Shown: positions 46,738 through 56,465, numbered from the stretch's first letter. The stretch: DNA of 64,000 nt from Microbacterium sp. CBA3102 (GCF_007954505.1 NZ_CP042412.1:3782001-3846000), one strand, 5' to 3'. Program-made: numbers and translations. Notes: generated from the sequence alone by a model not told the origin.

Positions 46738-48136
46738 CGATACTCCAATGAGTTCCGGCCGGAGTGTCCTCCAGCGTGATTCCTGCGGCGGCGATCGCGT
46801 CTCGGATGCGATCCGCCGCCGCCCAGTCCTTGTCAGCGCGAGCCTGCGCGCGCTGGGTGATCATCGTCTGGACGAGGGCGTCCAGAGTGCGGTGCTCGGC
46901 GAGGTCTGCCCCACCGGACGGGAGTTCGTCGAATCCGAGGAGGCGGACCATCGCGTCCACCTGGACGAAAGCGGTCCAGGCCTCCTCCTTCGACCCGGCG
47001 TCGAGTGCCGAGTTGCCGCGGCGCACGGTGTCGTGCAGCACGGCCAGCGCCTGAGGGACCCCCAGGTCGTCGTCCATCGCGTCCGCGAACGCATCCGGAA
47101 CAGCAGCATCGCCCTCAGCGTCATCCGTCATGCCGGGAACGGCGCGGCGGACGCGAGCGGCGAAAGTGTCGATGCGCGCCAACGCGGCCTCGGCCTCCGC
47201 CCAGGACGATTCGCTGAGGTCGAGGCTCGATCGGTAGTGCGCGGCGGCGAGCGCATAGCGCACCACCCGAGGGTCATGCGCCGACAGCACGTCCGCCGCC
47301 AAGGTGAAGTTGCCCAGCGACTTGGACATCTTCTGCCCGGCCACGGTCACGAGTCCGTTGTGCACCCAGTAGCGGGCGAAACCGTCGCCCGCCGCCGTCG
47401 ACTGCGCGAGCTCGTTCTCGTGATGAGGGAATCGCAGGTCGAGCCCGCCGCCGTGGATGTCGAACTCCGCGCCGAGGTAGCGCTTCGCCATGGCGGAGCA
47501 CTCGATGTGCCACCCGGGACGACCGGCGCCCCACGGCGAGGTCCACGTCGCGTCCGCCGGTTCCTCCGGCTTGGCGCCTTTCCAGAGCGCGAAGTCCTGC
47601 GGGTTCCGCTTGCCTCGGGGGTCGGCGTCCTCCGCGGGCTCCATGGCGTCGATGGACTGATGCGTGAGAGAGCCGTACTCCGGCCAGGAGCGCACGTCGA
47701 AGTACACGTCTCCCGAGTCGTCGGGGGCCGGGTAGGCGTGTCCGCGGGTGATCAGACCAGCGATCAGTTCCTGCATCTGAGGAACGGATGCCGTGGCGCG
47801 AGGCTCGTAGGTCGGAGGAAGGATGCCGACACCGGCATACGCGGCCGTGAACTCCTGCTCCATGCGGTAGGCCAGTGCCCACCAGGGCTCCGCATCCGTC
47901 GCATTGGCGAGCACCTTGTCGTCGATGTCGGTGACGTTGCGCACGAAGGTGACCCGACCATAGCGGTGGGCCAACCAGCGACGCAGCAGATCGAAGCTCA
48001 GGGCCGCTCGGACGTGCCCGATGTGGGGTCCGGATTGCACCGTGGGTCCGCACACGTACATCGTGATGTTCTCGGGATCGAGAGGCACGAAGTCGCGCAA
48101 CACCGCAGCGCGGGTGTCGTAGAGGCGGAGAGTCAC
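46730..48136 (-). CDS. cysS: Cysteinyl-tRNA synthetase
   Basis: A 468-residue class I synthetase charging tRNA-Cys. The HIGH motif is in CGPTVQSGPHIGHVR (about 28-42), KMSKSLGN lies near 268, and zinc ligands include Cys28 and the HHEN segment. Full length for the family. It is the first gene of the cysS-rlmB pair, 85 bp after ispDF on the same strand, and may be part of a longer transcript. Confidence 0.95.
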   Translation of the reverse strand: MTLRLYDTRAAVLRDFVPLDPENITMYVCGPTVQSGPHIGHVRAALSFDLLRRWLAHRYGRVTFVRNVTDIDDKVLANATDAEPWWALAYRMEQEFTAAYAGVGILPPTYEPRATASVPQMQELIAGLITRGHAYPAPDDSGDVYFDVRSWPEYGSLTHQSIDAMEPAEDADPRGKRNPQDFALWKGAKPEEPADATWTSPWGAGRPGWHIECSAMAKRYLGAEFDIHGGGLDLRFPHHENELAQSTAAGDGFARYWVHNGLVTVAGQKMSKSLGNFTLAADVLSAHDPRVVRYALAAAHYRSSLDLSESSWAEAEAALARIDTFAARVRRAVPGMTDDAEGDAAVPDAFADAMDDDLGVPQALAVLHDTVRRGNSALDAGSKEEAWTAFVQVDAMVRLLGFDELPSGGADLAEHRTLDALVQTMITQRAQARADKDWAAADRIRDAIAAAGITLEDTPAGTHWSIDG

Positions 48137-48221
48137 CGCTCAAGCCTACTCGGCGACTGCTGAGCGACCGCCCCGCGATGACGATTCATGCGGCGTGTGA
48201 TGTTCTGAGCGTGGTGGACCG

Positions 48222-49451
48222 TCACCCGTCGCGCGGATCGACGGCCACCACGACCGCGACCGCCGTCACCGCAATGCCCTCGCCCCGCCCGGGAAAACCC
48301 AGCCGGTCGGTCGTGGTCGCCGTGACGGACACGGGAGCGCCCAGCACGGAGGACAAGACACCTTCCGCCTCGCGGCGACGCACGCTGAAGCGCGGCCGGT
48401 TCCCCTGCAGCTGCACGGAGACGTTGCCGATCTCGAAGCCCGCGTCTGCCAGCAGCTCACGGGTGCGCGCGAGGAAGACCTCCGCATGTGCGCCCGCGTA
48501 CTCCGGGTGCGAGGTGCCGAAGTGCTCGCCGATGTCCCCGAGGCCGGCGGCGCCGAGGAGAGCATCGACGATCGCGTGTGCGACCGCATCCCCGTCGGAG
48601 TGTCCGGAGAGGGGCTGCTCCCCCGGCCATTCCACGCCGGCGAGCCAGAGGTTCCCCTCGCCGCCGAACGCATGCACATCGGTGCCGATGCCGATTCGAG
48701 GGATGACGGGACGAGTGATCGGCGCCTCCTGCGGTGCGTGCGCCGGCGGTGCAGACGCACCGAGCAGGTGCCGGGCGCGCTCGAGGTCATCGGGGGTGGT
48801 GATCTTGAACGCTCGAGCGGAACCGTCGATGTGCCGCACCGTGTTCCCGGCCGCGGCGAACAACGCCGCGTCGTCGGTGTACTCGACCCCCGCGGAGACG
48901 GCTGCCGCGTAGGCCGCTTCGAGCGCAGCGCGGGGAAAGCCCTGCGGCGTCTGCGCCGCAGCGAGCTCGGAACGGTCTACCGCGGCCACCACGGCACCTT
49001 CCGCCACCTTCTTGAGCGTGTCGACCACGGGGAGCGCGGGCACGACTCCTTCCTGCGCGGTGACGGCACGCGCGACCGCATCGATCTGGGAGGGCGGCGT
49101 GAGGGCGCGGGCCGCGTCGTGCACGAGCACGGTCTTCACGTCCCCCCAGAGAGCGTCGAGCCCCGCGGCGACGGACTGCTGCCGCGTCGCGCCGCCCGTC
49201 ACGACGCGACCGAGGTCTCGCCGGTCTCCTGCGGCGGCTTCGAGTTCCGCCAACGCGTCGCCCTCGTGGCCGGCAGGTGCGACGACGATCACCTGCGCAG
49301 GCAGGGCTGCGAACACGCCGTCCAGGGCATGCCGGAGGATCGAATGCGCGTCGATCCCCACGAGAGCCTTCGGCGCCCCCGCCTCCAGCCGAGTGCCGGA
49401 GCCGGCGGCGACGACGATGATCGCGATGTCGGGGACAGGAAGCAGGGTCAC
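48222..49451 (-). CDS. ispDF: Bifunctional IspD-IspF (MEP pathway)
   Basis: A 409-residue fusion. Residues about 1-235 are 2-C-methyl-D-erythritol 4-phosphate cytidylyltransferase (VVAAGSGTRLEAGAPKAL, VLVHDAARAL, QTPQGFPRAAL); about 250-409 are MEcPP synthase (GIGTDVHAFGG, LSGHSDGDAVAHAIVDALLG with metal ligands, QGNRPRFSVRR). Fusion removes one cytosolic step between CDP-ME and MEcPP and supplies IPP, the raw material for the carotenoid operon. GTG start with GAGAGG. Confidence 0.93.
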   Translation of the reverse strand: MTLLPVPDIAIIVVAAGSGTRLEAGAPKALVGIDAHSILRHALDGVFAALPAQVIVVAPAGHEGDALAELEAAAGDRRDLGRVVTGGATRQQSVAAGLDALWGDVKTVLVHDAARALTPPSQIDAVARAVTAQEGVVPALPVVDTLKKVAEGAVVAAVDRSELAAAQTPQGFPRAALEAAYAAAVSAGVEYTDDAALFAAAGNTVRHIDGSARAFKITTPDDLERARHLLGASAPPAHAPQEAPITRPVIPRIGIGTDVHAFGGEGNLWLAGVEWPGEQPLSGHSDGDAVAHAIVDALLGAAGLGDIGEHFGTSHPEYAGAHAEVFLARTRELLADAGFEIGNVSVQLQGNRPRFSVRRREAEGVLSSVLGAPVSVTATTTDRLGFPGRGEGIAVTAVAVVVAVDPRDG

Positions 49452-49477
49452 CCTCTCACGCTACCGCGTGGCAGGGA

Positions 49478-49517
49478 CGACGAAGGGGCGGATGCCGCAG
49501 CATCCGCCCCTTCGTCG
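49478..49517. terminator. Perfect 18-bp hairpin between carD and ispDF
   Basis: Arms 49478-49495 and 49500-49517 pair without mismatch around a CGCA loop. Transcription from carD should mostly end here, with a separate promoter for ispDF or partial readthrough. Confidence 0.85.
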
Positions 49518-49522
49518 AGAAC

Positions 49523-50005
49523 TCAGGAAGCGAGGACCTCGTCGAGCAGTGCGCCCGCCTTGTCCTCGTCGGTCTTCTCCGCGAGCGCGAGCTCGGAGAT
49601 GAGGATCTGACGAGCCTTCGCCAGCATCCGCTTCTCGCCCGCCGACAACCCGCGGTCCTGATCGCGACGCCACAGGTCGCGGACGACCTCGCTCACCTTG
49701 ATGACATCGCCGGAGGCGAGCTTCTCGAGGTTCGCCTTGTACCGGCGGGACCAGTTCGTGGGCTCCTCCGTGAAGGGTGCGCGCAGCACCTCGAACACGT
49801 GGTCGAGGCCCTCTTTCCCGATCACATCGCGAACGCCGACCAGGTCGACATTCTCAGCAGGAACCTCGATGATGAGATCGCCCTGGGTGACGTTGAGCTT
49901 CAGATATTTCTTCGCCTCACCCTTGATGATGCGCTCCTTGACCTCGATGATGGTCGCAGCGCCATGGTGGGGATAGACGACGGTTTCGCCAACCTCAAAA
50001 AGCAT
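49523..50005 (-). CDS. carD: CarD-family RNA polymerase-binding regulator
   Basis: A 160-residue CarD protein. The N-terminal RNA polymerase-interaction domain (about 1-55; [17 protein letters not shown]) is followed by the helical DNA-binding domain ([31 protein letters not shown] broken across about 90-120). CarD stabilises open complexes, notably at rRNA promoters, and is essential in mycobacteria. Start chosen at MLFEVGE with AAAGGA upstream. The order ispF-ispD-carD-lipoprotein matches mycobacteria. Confidence 0.95.
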   Translation of the reverse strand: MLFEVGETVVYPHHGAATIIEVKERIIKGEAKKYLKLNVTQGDLIIEVPAENVDLVGVRDVIGKEGLDHVFEVLRAPFTEEPTNWSRRYKANLEKLASGDVIKVSEVVRDLWRRDQDRGLSAGEKRMLAKARQILISELALAEKTDEDKAGALLDEVLAS

Positions 50006-50140
50006 AAAAACGTGTCCTTTCGGCAACCTCAAGGATACCACAGGGCAGATGCGCTAAGGTTCGCGCCCCAGGGCCGCAGAGTCGCTCACGACTTACCCAT
50101 AGAATGGATGCGGATATCCCGCCGGACCTCAGGAGGACCC

Positions 50141-50674
50141 GTGAAATCGCGCCTTGTTGCGTCTGCAGCCCTCAGCGCCCTCGTTCTGCTCGGCGCGACC
50201 GGGTGCACGTTCATCACCCCGCAGTCGACGAAGATCGAGTATCCGGCGTCCGACGGTGTGAACATCTCCGACGCCGACGGCCCGATCGACGTGCGCAACG
50301 CCCTCGTGATCGCGACGGAGGACGGATCGATCGGCAACTTCATCGCCGCCGTCGTGAACCCCACCGAAGAGAGCGCCACACTCACGATCTCCCTCGGAGA
50401 CGGCAACGATTTCAAGGTCACGGTCCCTGCGGGCGAGACGAAGAGCCTGGGCGCCGACGAAGAGCCGCTGCGCATCGTCGGACTCGACACCAAGCCGGGT
50501 GCGACCGTCGAGATGCACTTCCAGTCCGGAGACTCCACCGGCGTCAAGGCCGACGTTCCCGTGCTCGACGGCTCTCTCCCCTACTACTCGGACCTCGTCC
50601 CCTCGGAGTCGGTGCGCACATCGGCACCGACGCCGATGCCGACCGACACGGCGGCGCCTGCTCCCTCGGAGTGA
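50141..50674 (+). CDS. LpqE-like lipoprotein
   Basis: A 177-residue exported lipoprotein: signal peptide with lipobox GATGC (Cys22), mature domain of about 120 residues with an immunoglobulin-like beta pattern, and a Pro/Thr/Ala-rich C-terminal tail. The GTG has AGGAGG 4 nt upstream. Position divergent from carD is the same as lpqE in M. tuberculosis, and the mature fold is compatible with PCu(A)C-like copper-chaperone relatives, but no Met/His copper motif is clear. Confidence 0.72.
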   Translation: MKSRLVASAALSALVLLGATGCTFITPQSTKIEYPASDGVNISDADGPIDVRNALVIATEDGSIGNFIAAVVNPTEESATLTISLGDGNDFKVTVPAGETKSLGADEEPLRIVGLDTKPGATVEMHFQSGDSTGVKADVPVLDGSLPYYSDLVPSESVRTSAPTPMPTDTAAPAPSE

Positions 50675-50684
50675 CCCCGCGTCG

Positions 50685-50732
50685 AACACAGAGGAGGCCG
50701 GCACCTTACGGGGTGCCGGCCTCCTCTGTGTT
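50685..50732. terminator. Perfect 21-bp bidirectional terminator
   Basis: Arms 50685-50705 and 50712-50732 pair perfectly (6-nt loop) between the convergent lipoprotein and regX3 genes. The last base overlaps the regX3 stop codon. Confidence 0.88.
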
Positions 50733-51415
50733 CAGCCCTCGAAGCGGTAGCCCAGGCCGCGCACCGTGACGAGCATCACCGGTTCGCTCGGGTTCTCCTC
50801 GATGCGCGAACGGATGCGCTTGATGTGCACGTCGAGCGTCTTGGTGTCGCCGAAGTAATCGCTCCCCCAGACCCGGTCGATGAGCTGACCGCGGGTGAGC
50901 ACGCGCCCGGAGTTGCGCATCAGGACCTCGAGGAGCTCGAACTCCTTCAGCGGCATGTTGATCTGCTCACCCGCGACGGACACGGTGTGCCGGTCGATGT
51001 CGAGTGAGACCCTGCCGCCGTCGAGCACGCGTTCGTCGAGCTCGCCGTCGGCCTGCACGACCCGGCGCAGCACGGCGCGCATCCGCGCGAGCAGTTCACG
51101 CGACGAGTACGGCTTGGTGATGTAGTCGTCGGCGCCCAGCTCGAGCCCGACCACGATGTCGACCTCGGAGTCCTTCGCCGTGAGCATGATGATCGGCACG
51201 GCCGACGTCGAGCGGATCTGACGGCACACCTCGGTGCCCGGCATCCCGGGCAGCATCAGGTCGAGCAGCACGATGTCCGCGCCCCGCTCCCGGAACGCGG
51301 AGAGCGCGCCGGGGCCGTCCTCCGCGATCTCCACCTCGTAGCCTTCACGGCGAAGCAGATACGCGAGCGGGTCGGCGAGGTCGGGCTCGTCCTCGACGAG
51401 AAGGATTCGGGTCAT
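50732..51415 (-). CDS. regX3: Response regulator RegX3
   Basis: A 227-residue OmpR-family regulator: receiver (ILLVEDEPDLADPL, phospho-acceptor in IVLLDLMLPGMPG) and winged helix (LKEFELLEVLMRNSGRVLTRGQLIDRVWG). With SenX3 it is the actinobacterial phosphate-starvation system. Identity is supported by the 4-bp overlap with senX3 and by phoU lying divergent. Likely targets in this window are phoU, ppk and pstS through the GTTCACC-type repeats. Confidence 0.92.
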   Translation of the reverse strand: MTRILLVEDEPDLADPLAYLLRREGYEVEIAEDGPGALSAFRERGADIVLLDLMLPGMPGTEVCRQIRSTSAVPIIMLTAKDSEVDIVVGLELGADDYITKPYSSRELLARMRAVLRRVVQADGELDERVLDGGRVSLDIDRHTVSVAGEQINMPLKEFELLEVLMRNSGRVLTRGQLIDRVWGSDYFGDTKTLDVHIKRIRSRIEENPSEPVMLVTVRGLGYRFEG

Positions 51416-52635
51416 GTTCTCTCTCCGTTTCGAACGCGCGCGGATGCCGCAGCCTTGGCGGCCTTGCGCGCACGCTTCTTCTTGCTCTTCTTGCCCGAGT
51501 CGCCGTGCTCCGGGGCGTCGATCCGAGGAAGCCGGATCGTGAAGGTGGAGCCGCGTCCGGGGCGGGACCACAGCCGCACCTCCCCACCGTGGCGCTGCGT
51601 GGCGTGCTTGACGATCGACAGCCCCAGTCCCGTGCCGCCCGTGCGTCGGGAACGGGCCTCATCCGCTCGGTAGAACCGCTCGAAGATGCGCTCACGGTCC
51701 GCTTCCGCGATACCGATGCCCTGGTCCGACACCGCGATCTCGACCACTCCGTCCTCGGCGCGCACGCCGACGCCCACCCGGGACCCCCGGGGCGAGTAGA
51801 CGATGGCGTTGGCGATCAGGTTGCCGACCGCCTCGATGAGGATCTGCGCGTCACCGCGCACCCAGACGCCGCGGTCCCCGCCTCTGGCGAGCTCGACGCC
51901 GGCGGAATCGGCCTGTACCACGTGGCCCTCTATCGAGGACGCGATGACCTCGTCGATCGCCACGGGACCGACCTTGGTCAGACCGTCCTCGGCCTGGAGG
52001 CGGGACAGGCTCATGATCCGGCCCGTGAGCTGTCCGAGTCGCCCGGCCTCCGCCGCGATGCGGGCGGCGAAGATGCGCACCTGCGCGGGATCGTCGGCCG
52101 CCGACTCGATGGCCTCGGCGAGAAGGCTCACTGCGCCCACCGGTGTCTTCAGCTCGTGACTCGTGTTGGCGACGAAATCCCGGCGCATCTGATCGAGGCG
52201 TTCCTGCTCGGTGACGTCGCGGATGATCAGCAGCACCAGGCGCGTGCCGATCACGCTCGCGCGCGCCGACACGAGTCGCGGATCGAGGCTCAATCCTCCC
52301 CGCGTGATGCGCATCGACTCGGTGACGGAGCCTCCTGTGTCCCGCACGACACGTACGAGCTGACGGAGCTCCGGGTTGTCGAGCGTCGCCCCGACCTCGA
52401 TACCGAAGCGGGTCGCGGCCTGCGAGGAGGCGAGAACCATGCCGGAGGTGTCCACGATCGCCGCTGCATCGTCCATGCTGTGCAGAACGTCGGTGATACC
52501 GGCCGGGACGGCCAGCGACGTCTCCTCCTGCACACGTGCGCGTGCCCGGTATGCCCAGGCCACGAGCAGGGAGAGGCCGACACCGATCACCAGTCCGATG
52601 GCGAGCGAGGACAGCGCGAGCTGCGGCAAGGTCAT
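51412..52635 (-). CDS. senX3: Phosphate-sensing histidine kinase SenX3
   Basis: A 407-residue kinase with a short N-terminal membrane helix (about 7-30), a PAS-like region (about 45-140), the H-box in NTSHELKTPVGAVSLLAEA (about His160) and an ATPase domain ending GGTGLGLSIVKHATQRHGG. The tail is Lys-rich (KKSKKKRARKAAKAA). Little of it is outside, consistent with sensing through the Pst/PhoU complex rather than phosphate directly. Confidence 0.9.
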   Translation of the reverse strand: MTLPQLALSSLAIGLVIGVGLSLLVAWAYRARARVQEETSLAVPAGITDVLHSMDDAAAIVDTSGMVLASSQAATRFGIEVGATLDNPELRQLVRVVRDTGGSVTESMRITRGGLSLDPRLVSARASVIGTRLVLLIIRDVTEQERLDQMRRDFVANTSHELKTPVGAVSLLAEAIESAADDPAQVRIFAARIAAEAGRLGQLTGRIMSLSRLQAEDGLTKVGPVAIDEVIASSIEGHVVQADSAGVELARGGDRGVWVRGDAQILIEAVGNLIANAIVYSPRGSRVGVGVRAEDGVVEIAVSDQGIGIAEADRERIFERFYRADEARSRRTGGTGLGLSIVKHATQRHGGEVRLWSRPGRGSTFTIRLPRIDAPEHGDSGKKSKKKRARKAAKAAASARVRNGERT

Positions 52636-52707
52636 GTCACAAGCGTAGAGTGCGTTCACCGTCCGTCCGGCGGGTTTCCGCGCCCTGGCGGGAACAGGGG
52701 AAGTACT

Positions 52708-52736
52708 ATTCACGTGCTGGGCACCGTTCGTTAACC
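52708..52736. promoter_or_regulatory. Triple PHO-box-like repeat between senX3 and phoU
   Basis: Three units every 11 bp: ATTCACG (52708), GGGCACC (52719) and GTTAACC (52730), matching GTTCACC at 5, 5 and 6 of 7 bases. GACAAT (52746-52751) could be the phoU -10, placing the last unit near -35. Confidence 0.6.
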
Positions 52737-52851
52737 TTCGAAGCGGACAATCGCTTCGGGCTTGTGCGGGAGCACAGACCTGCTCTCGTGCGGACGACCC
52801 GCCGTCTCGCGCTGACACAGCCGAGATCCGAATGAAAGGTTGCGCCCCAAC

Positions 52852-53562
52852 ATGCGCGAAGTGTTCCACCAGTCCCTCGAGGATCTTCAGAACCGCCTGG
52901 TCGAGATCGCCGACCTCGTCACCGTCTCCATCGACAAGGCCACCCGGGCATTCGCCACGAGCGACGTGGCACTGGCCGAGGAGGTCATCGCCGACGACGC
53001 GAAGATCGACGAACTGGCCGTCGCCCTCGACGAGCAGGCGATCGAGATCCTCGCCCGCCAGCAGCCGGTCGCACGCGACCTGCGCATCGTCGTCACGGCT
53101 CTGCGCGTGAGCGCCTCGCTCGAGCGCATGGGCGACATGTCGGAGCACATCGCCCAGCTCGCCCGCCTCCGCTTCCCCGAGCGCGCCATCCCGAAGGGCC
53201 TCAAGGGCACGTTCGTGAAGATGGGCGAGCTCGACGTCGAGGTCGCGCGCACGCTCTCGGAGCTGCTGCGCACACAGGACCTGCGTTTCGCCGACGCCAT
53301 CCGCAACGCGGACGACGATGTCGACGAACTGCACGCCACCGTCTTCGAGAAGGTGCTCAGCGACAACTGGAAGGGCGAGGCCACGGCGACCGTCGATGCC
53401 ACGCTCGCCAGCCGCTACCACGAGCGTTTCGCCGACCACGCGGTGGCCGTCGCGAAGAAGGTCGTCTACCTCTCGACCGGCGACTGGGCGGTCGAGGAGG
53501 AGGACATCCCCCTCGCCGTCGAACAGCAGGAACTGGAGCAGCAGGAACACGGCCACGCCTGA
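52852..53562 (+). CDS. phoU: Phosphate signalling protein PhoU
   Basis: A 236-residue all-helical protein made of two three-helix bundles with the repeated metal-binding motif (about 60-90 VVTALRVSASLERMGDMSEH, and later ATVDATLASRYHERFADHAV). PhoU connects the Pst transporter to the sensor kinase and keeps it quiet when phosphate is plentiful. ATG 52852 fits an AAAGG ribosome site; it is divergent from senX3. Confidence 0.95.
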   Translation: MREVFHQSLEDLQNRLVEIADLVTVSIDKATRAFATSDVALAEEVIADDAKIDELAVALDEQAIEILARQQPVARDLRIVVTALRVSASLERMGDMSEHIAQLARLRFPERAIPKGLKGTFVKMGELDVEVARTLSELLRTQDLRFADAIRNADDDVDELHATVFEKVLSDNWKGEATATVDATLASRYHERFADHAVAVAKKVVYLSTGDWAVEEEDIPLAVEQQELEQQEHGHA

Positions 53563-53606
53563 CCCGTCTCTCCGCCTCTCCCCCCTCCGGTTCCTCCGGA
53601 CATTTC

Positions 53607-53690
53607 GGTCGAGACCCCCTCTGCACGTCGGCGCCCCTCCTGATTCGCGTGAATCAGGAGGGGCGCCGACGGTGTGAGGGGGTCTCGACC
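53607..53690. repeat. 84-bp nested near-perfect palindrome
   Basis: Outer perfect arms of 15 bp (53607-53621 with 53676-53690), a 4 x 4 internal loop, and a perfect inner 21-bp stem (53626-53646 with 53651-53671) around a GCGT loop. It fills the gap between the convergent phoU and gpmA genes and touches the gpmA stop. A terminator role is likely, but the size and two-tier shape also fit a dispersed palindromic element. Confidence 0.8.
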
Positions 53691-54439
53691 TACTTCTTGC
53701 CCTGCGCGGCGACGGCGGCCGCGCCGGCAGCCGCAGCCTCGGGGTCGAGGTAGCGGCCGGGACCGGTCGGGACGTTGTTCTCATCGAGCTCGTACACCAG
53801 CGGGATGCCGGTCGGGATGTTCAGCTCGGCGATGTCTTCGTCGCTGATGCCCTCGAGGTGCTTCACCAAGCCGCGCAGCGAGTTGCCGTGCGCGGTGACG
53901 AGGACCGTCTTGCCGGCTTCGAGGTCGGGGACGATCGCGCTCTCCCAGTACGGCAGCAGACGGTCGATGACGAGCTTGAGCGACTCCGTGCGGGGCACCT
54001 CGCCGTCGATGCCCTGGTAGCGGACATCGTGCACCTGGCTGAACTCGCTCTCGTCGTCGAGCACGGGCGGGGGCACGTCGAACGAGCGGCGCCACAACTG
54101 GAACTGCTCGGGACCGAACTCCTCGAGCGTCTGGGCCTTGTCCTTGCCCTGGAGCGCACCGTAGTGACGCTCGTTCAGACGCCAGGAGCGCGTCACGGGG
54201 ATCCACAGACGGTCGGCGGCGTCCAGAGCGATGTTCGCCGTCTGGATCGCCCGGCTCAGCAGCGAGGTGTGCAGCACGTCCGGCAGGATGCCGGACTCGG
54301 CGAGCAGCTCGCCGCCGCGACGCGCCTCCTTCTCGCCCTGAGCGTTGAGGCGGACGTCCACCCAACCGGTGAAGAGGTTCAGTTCGTTCCACTCGCTTCG
54401 GCCATGGCGGAGCAGGATGAGGGTACGCGTCGCAGTCAT
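53690..54439 (-). CDS. gpmA: 2,3-bisphosphoglycerate-dependent phosphoglycerate mutase
   Basis: A 249-residue glycolytic enzyme interconverting 3- and 2-phosphoglycerate. The phospho-His motif is [10 protein letters not shown] (His at about 11), with [11 protein letters not shown] after it and [16 protein letters not shown] (second His, about 184) later. In mycobacteria gpmA lies next to senX3-regX3, as here. Full length for the family. Confidence 0.95.
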   Translation of the reverse strand: MTATRTLILLRHGRSEWNELNLFTGWVDVRLNAQGEKEARRGGELLAESGILPDVLHTSLLSRAIQTANIALDAADRLWIPVTRSWRLNERHYGALQGKDKAQTLEEFGPEQFQLWRRSFDVPPPVLDDESEFSQVHDVRYQGIDGEVPRTESLKLVIDRLLPYWESAIVPDLEAGKTVLVTAHGNSLRGLVKHLEGISDEDIAELNIPTGIPLVYELDENNVPTGPGRYLDPEAAAAGAAAVAAQGKK

Positions 54440-54497
54440 GCCGCCAGTTTATCCACCTGGGACGTCCCGCCGAGTCGGATCCTGGGAGGATGGTGAC

Positions 54498-55325
54498 ATG
54501 GCGTCATCTCCCCTCGGCCGGCCGACCCGCGGCACGACGGGGACGAACCGACTCCGACGCAACGACCGTTGGATCGCGCAGAGCGACGCGCTGCGCCGCG
54601 CGCACGATCCCCTGGTCGTCGACCTCGGCTACGGTGCCAGCGGAGTCACCGCGTTCGAACTCGCTACACGTCTCGTGCGCGTCCGCGACGATGTCGAGGT
54701 GCTCGGGCTCGAGATCGACCCCGCCCGCGTCGCCACGGCCGAGGCTCAGCTCGCGGAGGTGCGGGCCGGACGGACTCCTTTCGCCGCTGATCTCCCCGTG
54801 TCGTTCGCGCGGGGTGGCTTCGAGGTCCCCCTCCCCCGAGGACGCAGTGCTGCGGCGATCCGGGCCATGAACGTCCTGCGCCAGTACGACGAGGAAGACG
54901 TGCCGGATGCCTGGGCACGCATGACCGCACGCCTGTCCCCCGGCGGCCTGCTCTTCGAAGGGACCTGCGACGAGATCGGGCGCGTGTCGAGTTGGATCGA
55001 CGTCGATTCGCAGGCCACACCGCTGCGCTTCACGATCTCGCTCCGTCTCGCCGATCTCGAACGTCCGAGCGTCGTCGCCGAGCGTTTGCCGAAGGCCCTG
55101 ATCCACCGCAACGTCGCCGGAGAGCGCGTGCACGATCTGCTCATCGATCTCGACCGGGAGTGGGACCGCGCGGCTCCCCTGTCGACGTTCGGCGCCACGC
55201 AGCGCTTCCTCGCCGCGGTGACCGGACTACGGGATCAGGGCTGGCCGGTGCTCGGCGGGCGCACCCGCTGGCGTCTCGGCGAGCTCACACTGCCGTGGGC
55301 CGCGGTCGCGCCGCTGCCCGGCTGA
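54498..55325 (+). CDS. Class I SAM-dependent methyltransferase-like protein
   Basis: A 275-residue protein. The SAM-binding motif is VVDLGYGASGVTAFELATRL (about 36-55), followed by the acidic LGLEIDPARV. A family conserved in actinobacteria beside phoU/gpmA or ygfZ; the substrate is unknown. GGGAGGA precedes the ATG. Divergent from gpmA and convergent with ygfZ (2-bp gap). Confidence 0.8.
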   Translation: MASSPLGRPTRGTTGTNRLRRNDRWIAQSDALRRAHDPLVVDLGYGASGVTAFELATRLVRVRDDVEVLGLEIDPARVATAEAQLAEVRAGRTPFAADLPVSFARGGFEVPLPRGRSAAAIRAMNVLRQYDEEDVPDAWARMTARLSPGGLLFEGTCDEIGRVSSWIDVDSQATPLRFTISLRLADLERPSVVAERLPKALIHRNVAGERVHDLLIDLDREWDRAAPLSTFGATQRFLAAVTGLRDQGWPVLGGRTRWRLGELTLPWAAVAPLPG

Positions 55326-55327
55326 GT

Positions 55328-56464
55328 TCAGCTTCCGGTTCCGGGGACGGCGTCACGCGGGTCCGGCGCCGTGGGTCTCCGAGACAGCCGGGTCAGGCGC
55401 GGGACGTCTGCCGTGGCCCCCGCATCAGCCGGGACGATGACCTGCTGCGACGCGGCGATGTCGATGCCGTCGGCGCGAACCACCAGGTCGCCGATGGGCG
55501 CGCGCCGGGAGAGGATCGCGAGGGCGATCGGACCGTCTTCGTGATGACGCGCCACCGAGGTCAGGTGCCCGACCTCGTCATCGCCGGCGAAGACCGCGGC
55601 ACCGGGCTCGGGCAGGACCGCATCGCTGCCGTCCAGGTGGAGCGCGGCCAGACGACGCGGCGGGTGCCCGAGGTTGTGGACCTTGGCGACGGTCTCCTGT
55701 CCGCGGTAGCAGCCCTTGCTCAGGTGCACCGCGCTGCGGATCCAGTCAGACTCATGAGGAAGCGAGCGCTCGTCGACCTCGGTCGTCCAGCGCGGGCGCC
55801 ACGCCGCGACCCGCAGAGCCTCTGCGGCGAGAACGCCGGCGAACGCCTCCCGGTCGAGAGAAGCGGCGAGAGCGTCGGCCTGCTCCGCGGTGAGGATCGC
55901 CACCCGCCAGGCGTAGTCGGCCGCCGGATGCTCGATGACCTCGGAATACTGGTGTCCGCCGACGCTGATCCGCTGCCACGGGTCGGACCACACGAGTGCG
56001 GCGCCGTTCGGGGCGAACGCCGCGGCGGTCGCCGTCGCGGAGATGACGCCGCCGTCGATGTATCCGACCAGCACGAGGTCGGAGCGGAGGTCGACGGTCG
56101 CCTGTGTGCGGAACTTCATCCGCGTCAACCAGCCGGCAAGCGCCTCGGCGTCTCCGTCGTCGGCGATGAGCCACGTGGATTCGCCGTCGTCGATGACACC
56201 GGCCGCGTGCTCCACCCGGCCCTGCGGGTCGAGCACCAGAAGCTCGGTGCTGTCACCGGGGGCGAGGCGTCCCACGGCCTGTGACGTGATCGAATCGAGC
56301 CAGCTCAACCGCTCCGGACCCGCGACCTCGATCACGGCGCGATCGCCGAGCGGGGCGAGAGCCGCGCCGTCGGCGAGGCGTCGCTGCTCTCGGAACACAT
56401 CGCCGAAGTGGGCGATCAGGTCGCCCTCGGCGACGGCACCGTCGACCTGGTCGAAACCGGACAT
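55328..56464 (-). CDS. ygfZ: Folate-binding YgfZ/GcvT-like protein
   Basis: A 378-residue protein of the COG0354 family that helps iron-sulfur cluster assembly or repair using tetrahydrofolate. The signature KGCYRGQE (about 260) is intact. The N-terminal folate domain shows SWLDSITSQAV. It is 1 bp after the nitrobindin-like gene on the same strand and so in the same operon. Confidence 0.9.
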   Translation of the reverse strand: MSGFDQVDGAVAEGDLIAHFGDVFREQRRLADGAALAPLGDRAVIEVAGPERLSWLDSITSQAVGRLAPGDSTELLVLDPQGRVEHAAGVIDDGESTWLIADDGDAEALAGWLTRMKFRTQATVDLRSDLVLVGYIDGGVISATATAAAFAPNGAALVWSDPWQRISVGGHQYSEVIEHPAADYAWRVAILTAEQADALAASLDREAFAGVLAAEALRVAAWRPRWTTEVDERSLPHESDWIRSAVHLSKGCYRGQETVAKVHNLGHPPRRLAALHLDGSDAVLPEPGAAVFAGDDEVGHLTSVARHHEDGPIALAILSRRAPIGDLVVRADGIDIAASQQVIVPADAGATADVPRLTRLSRRPTAPDPRDAVPGTGS

Positions 56465-56465
56465 C

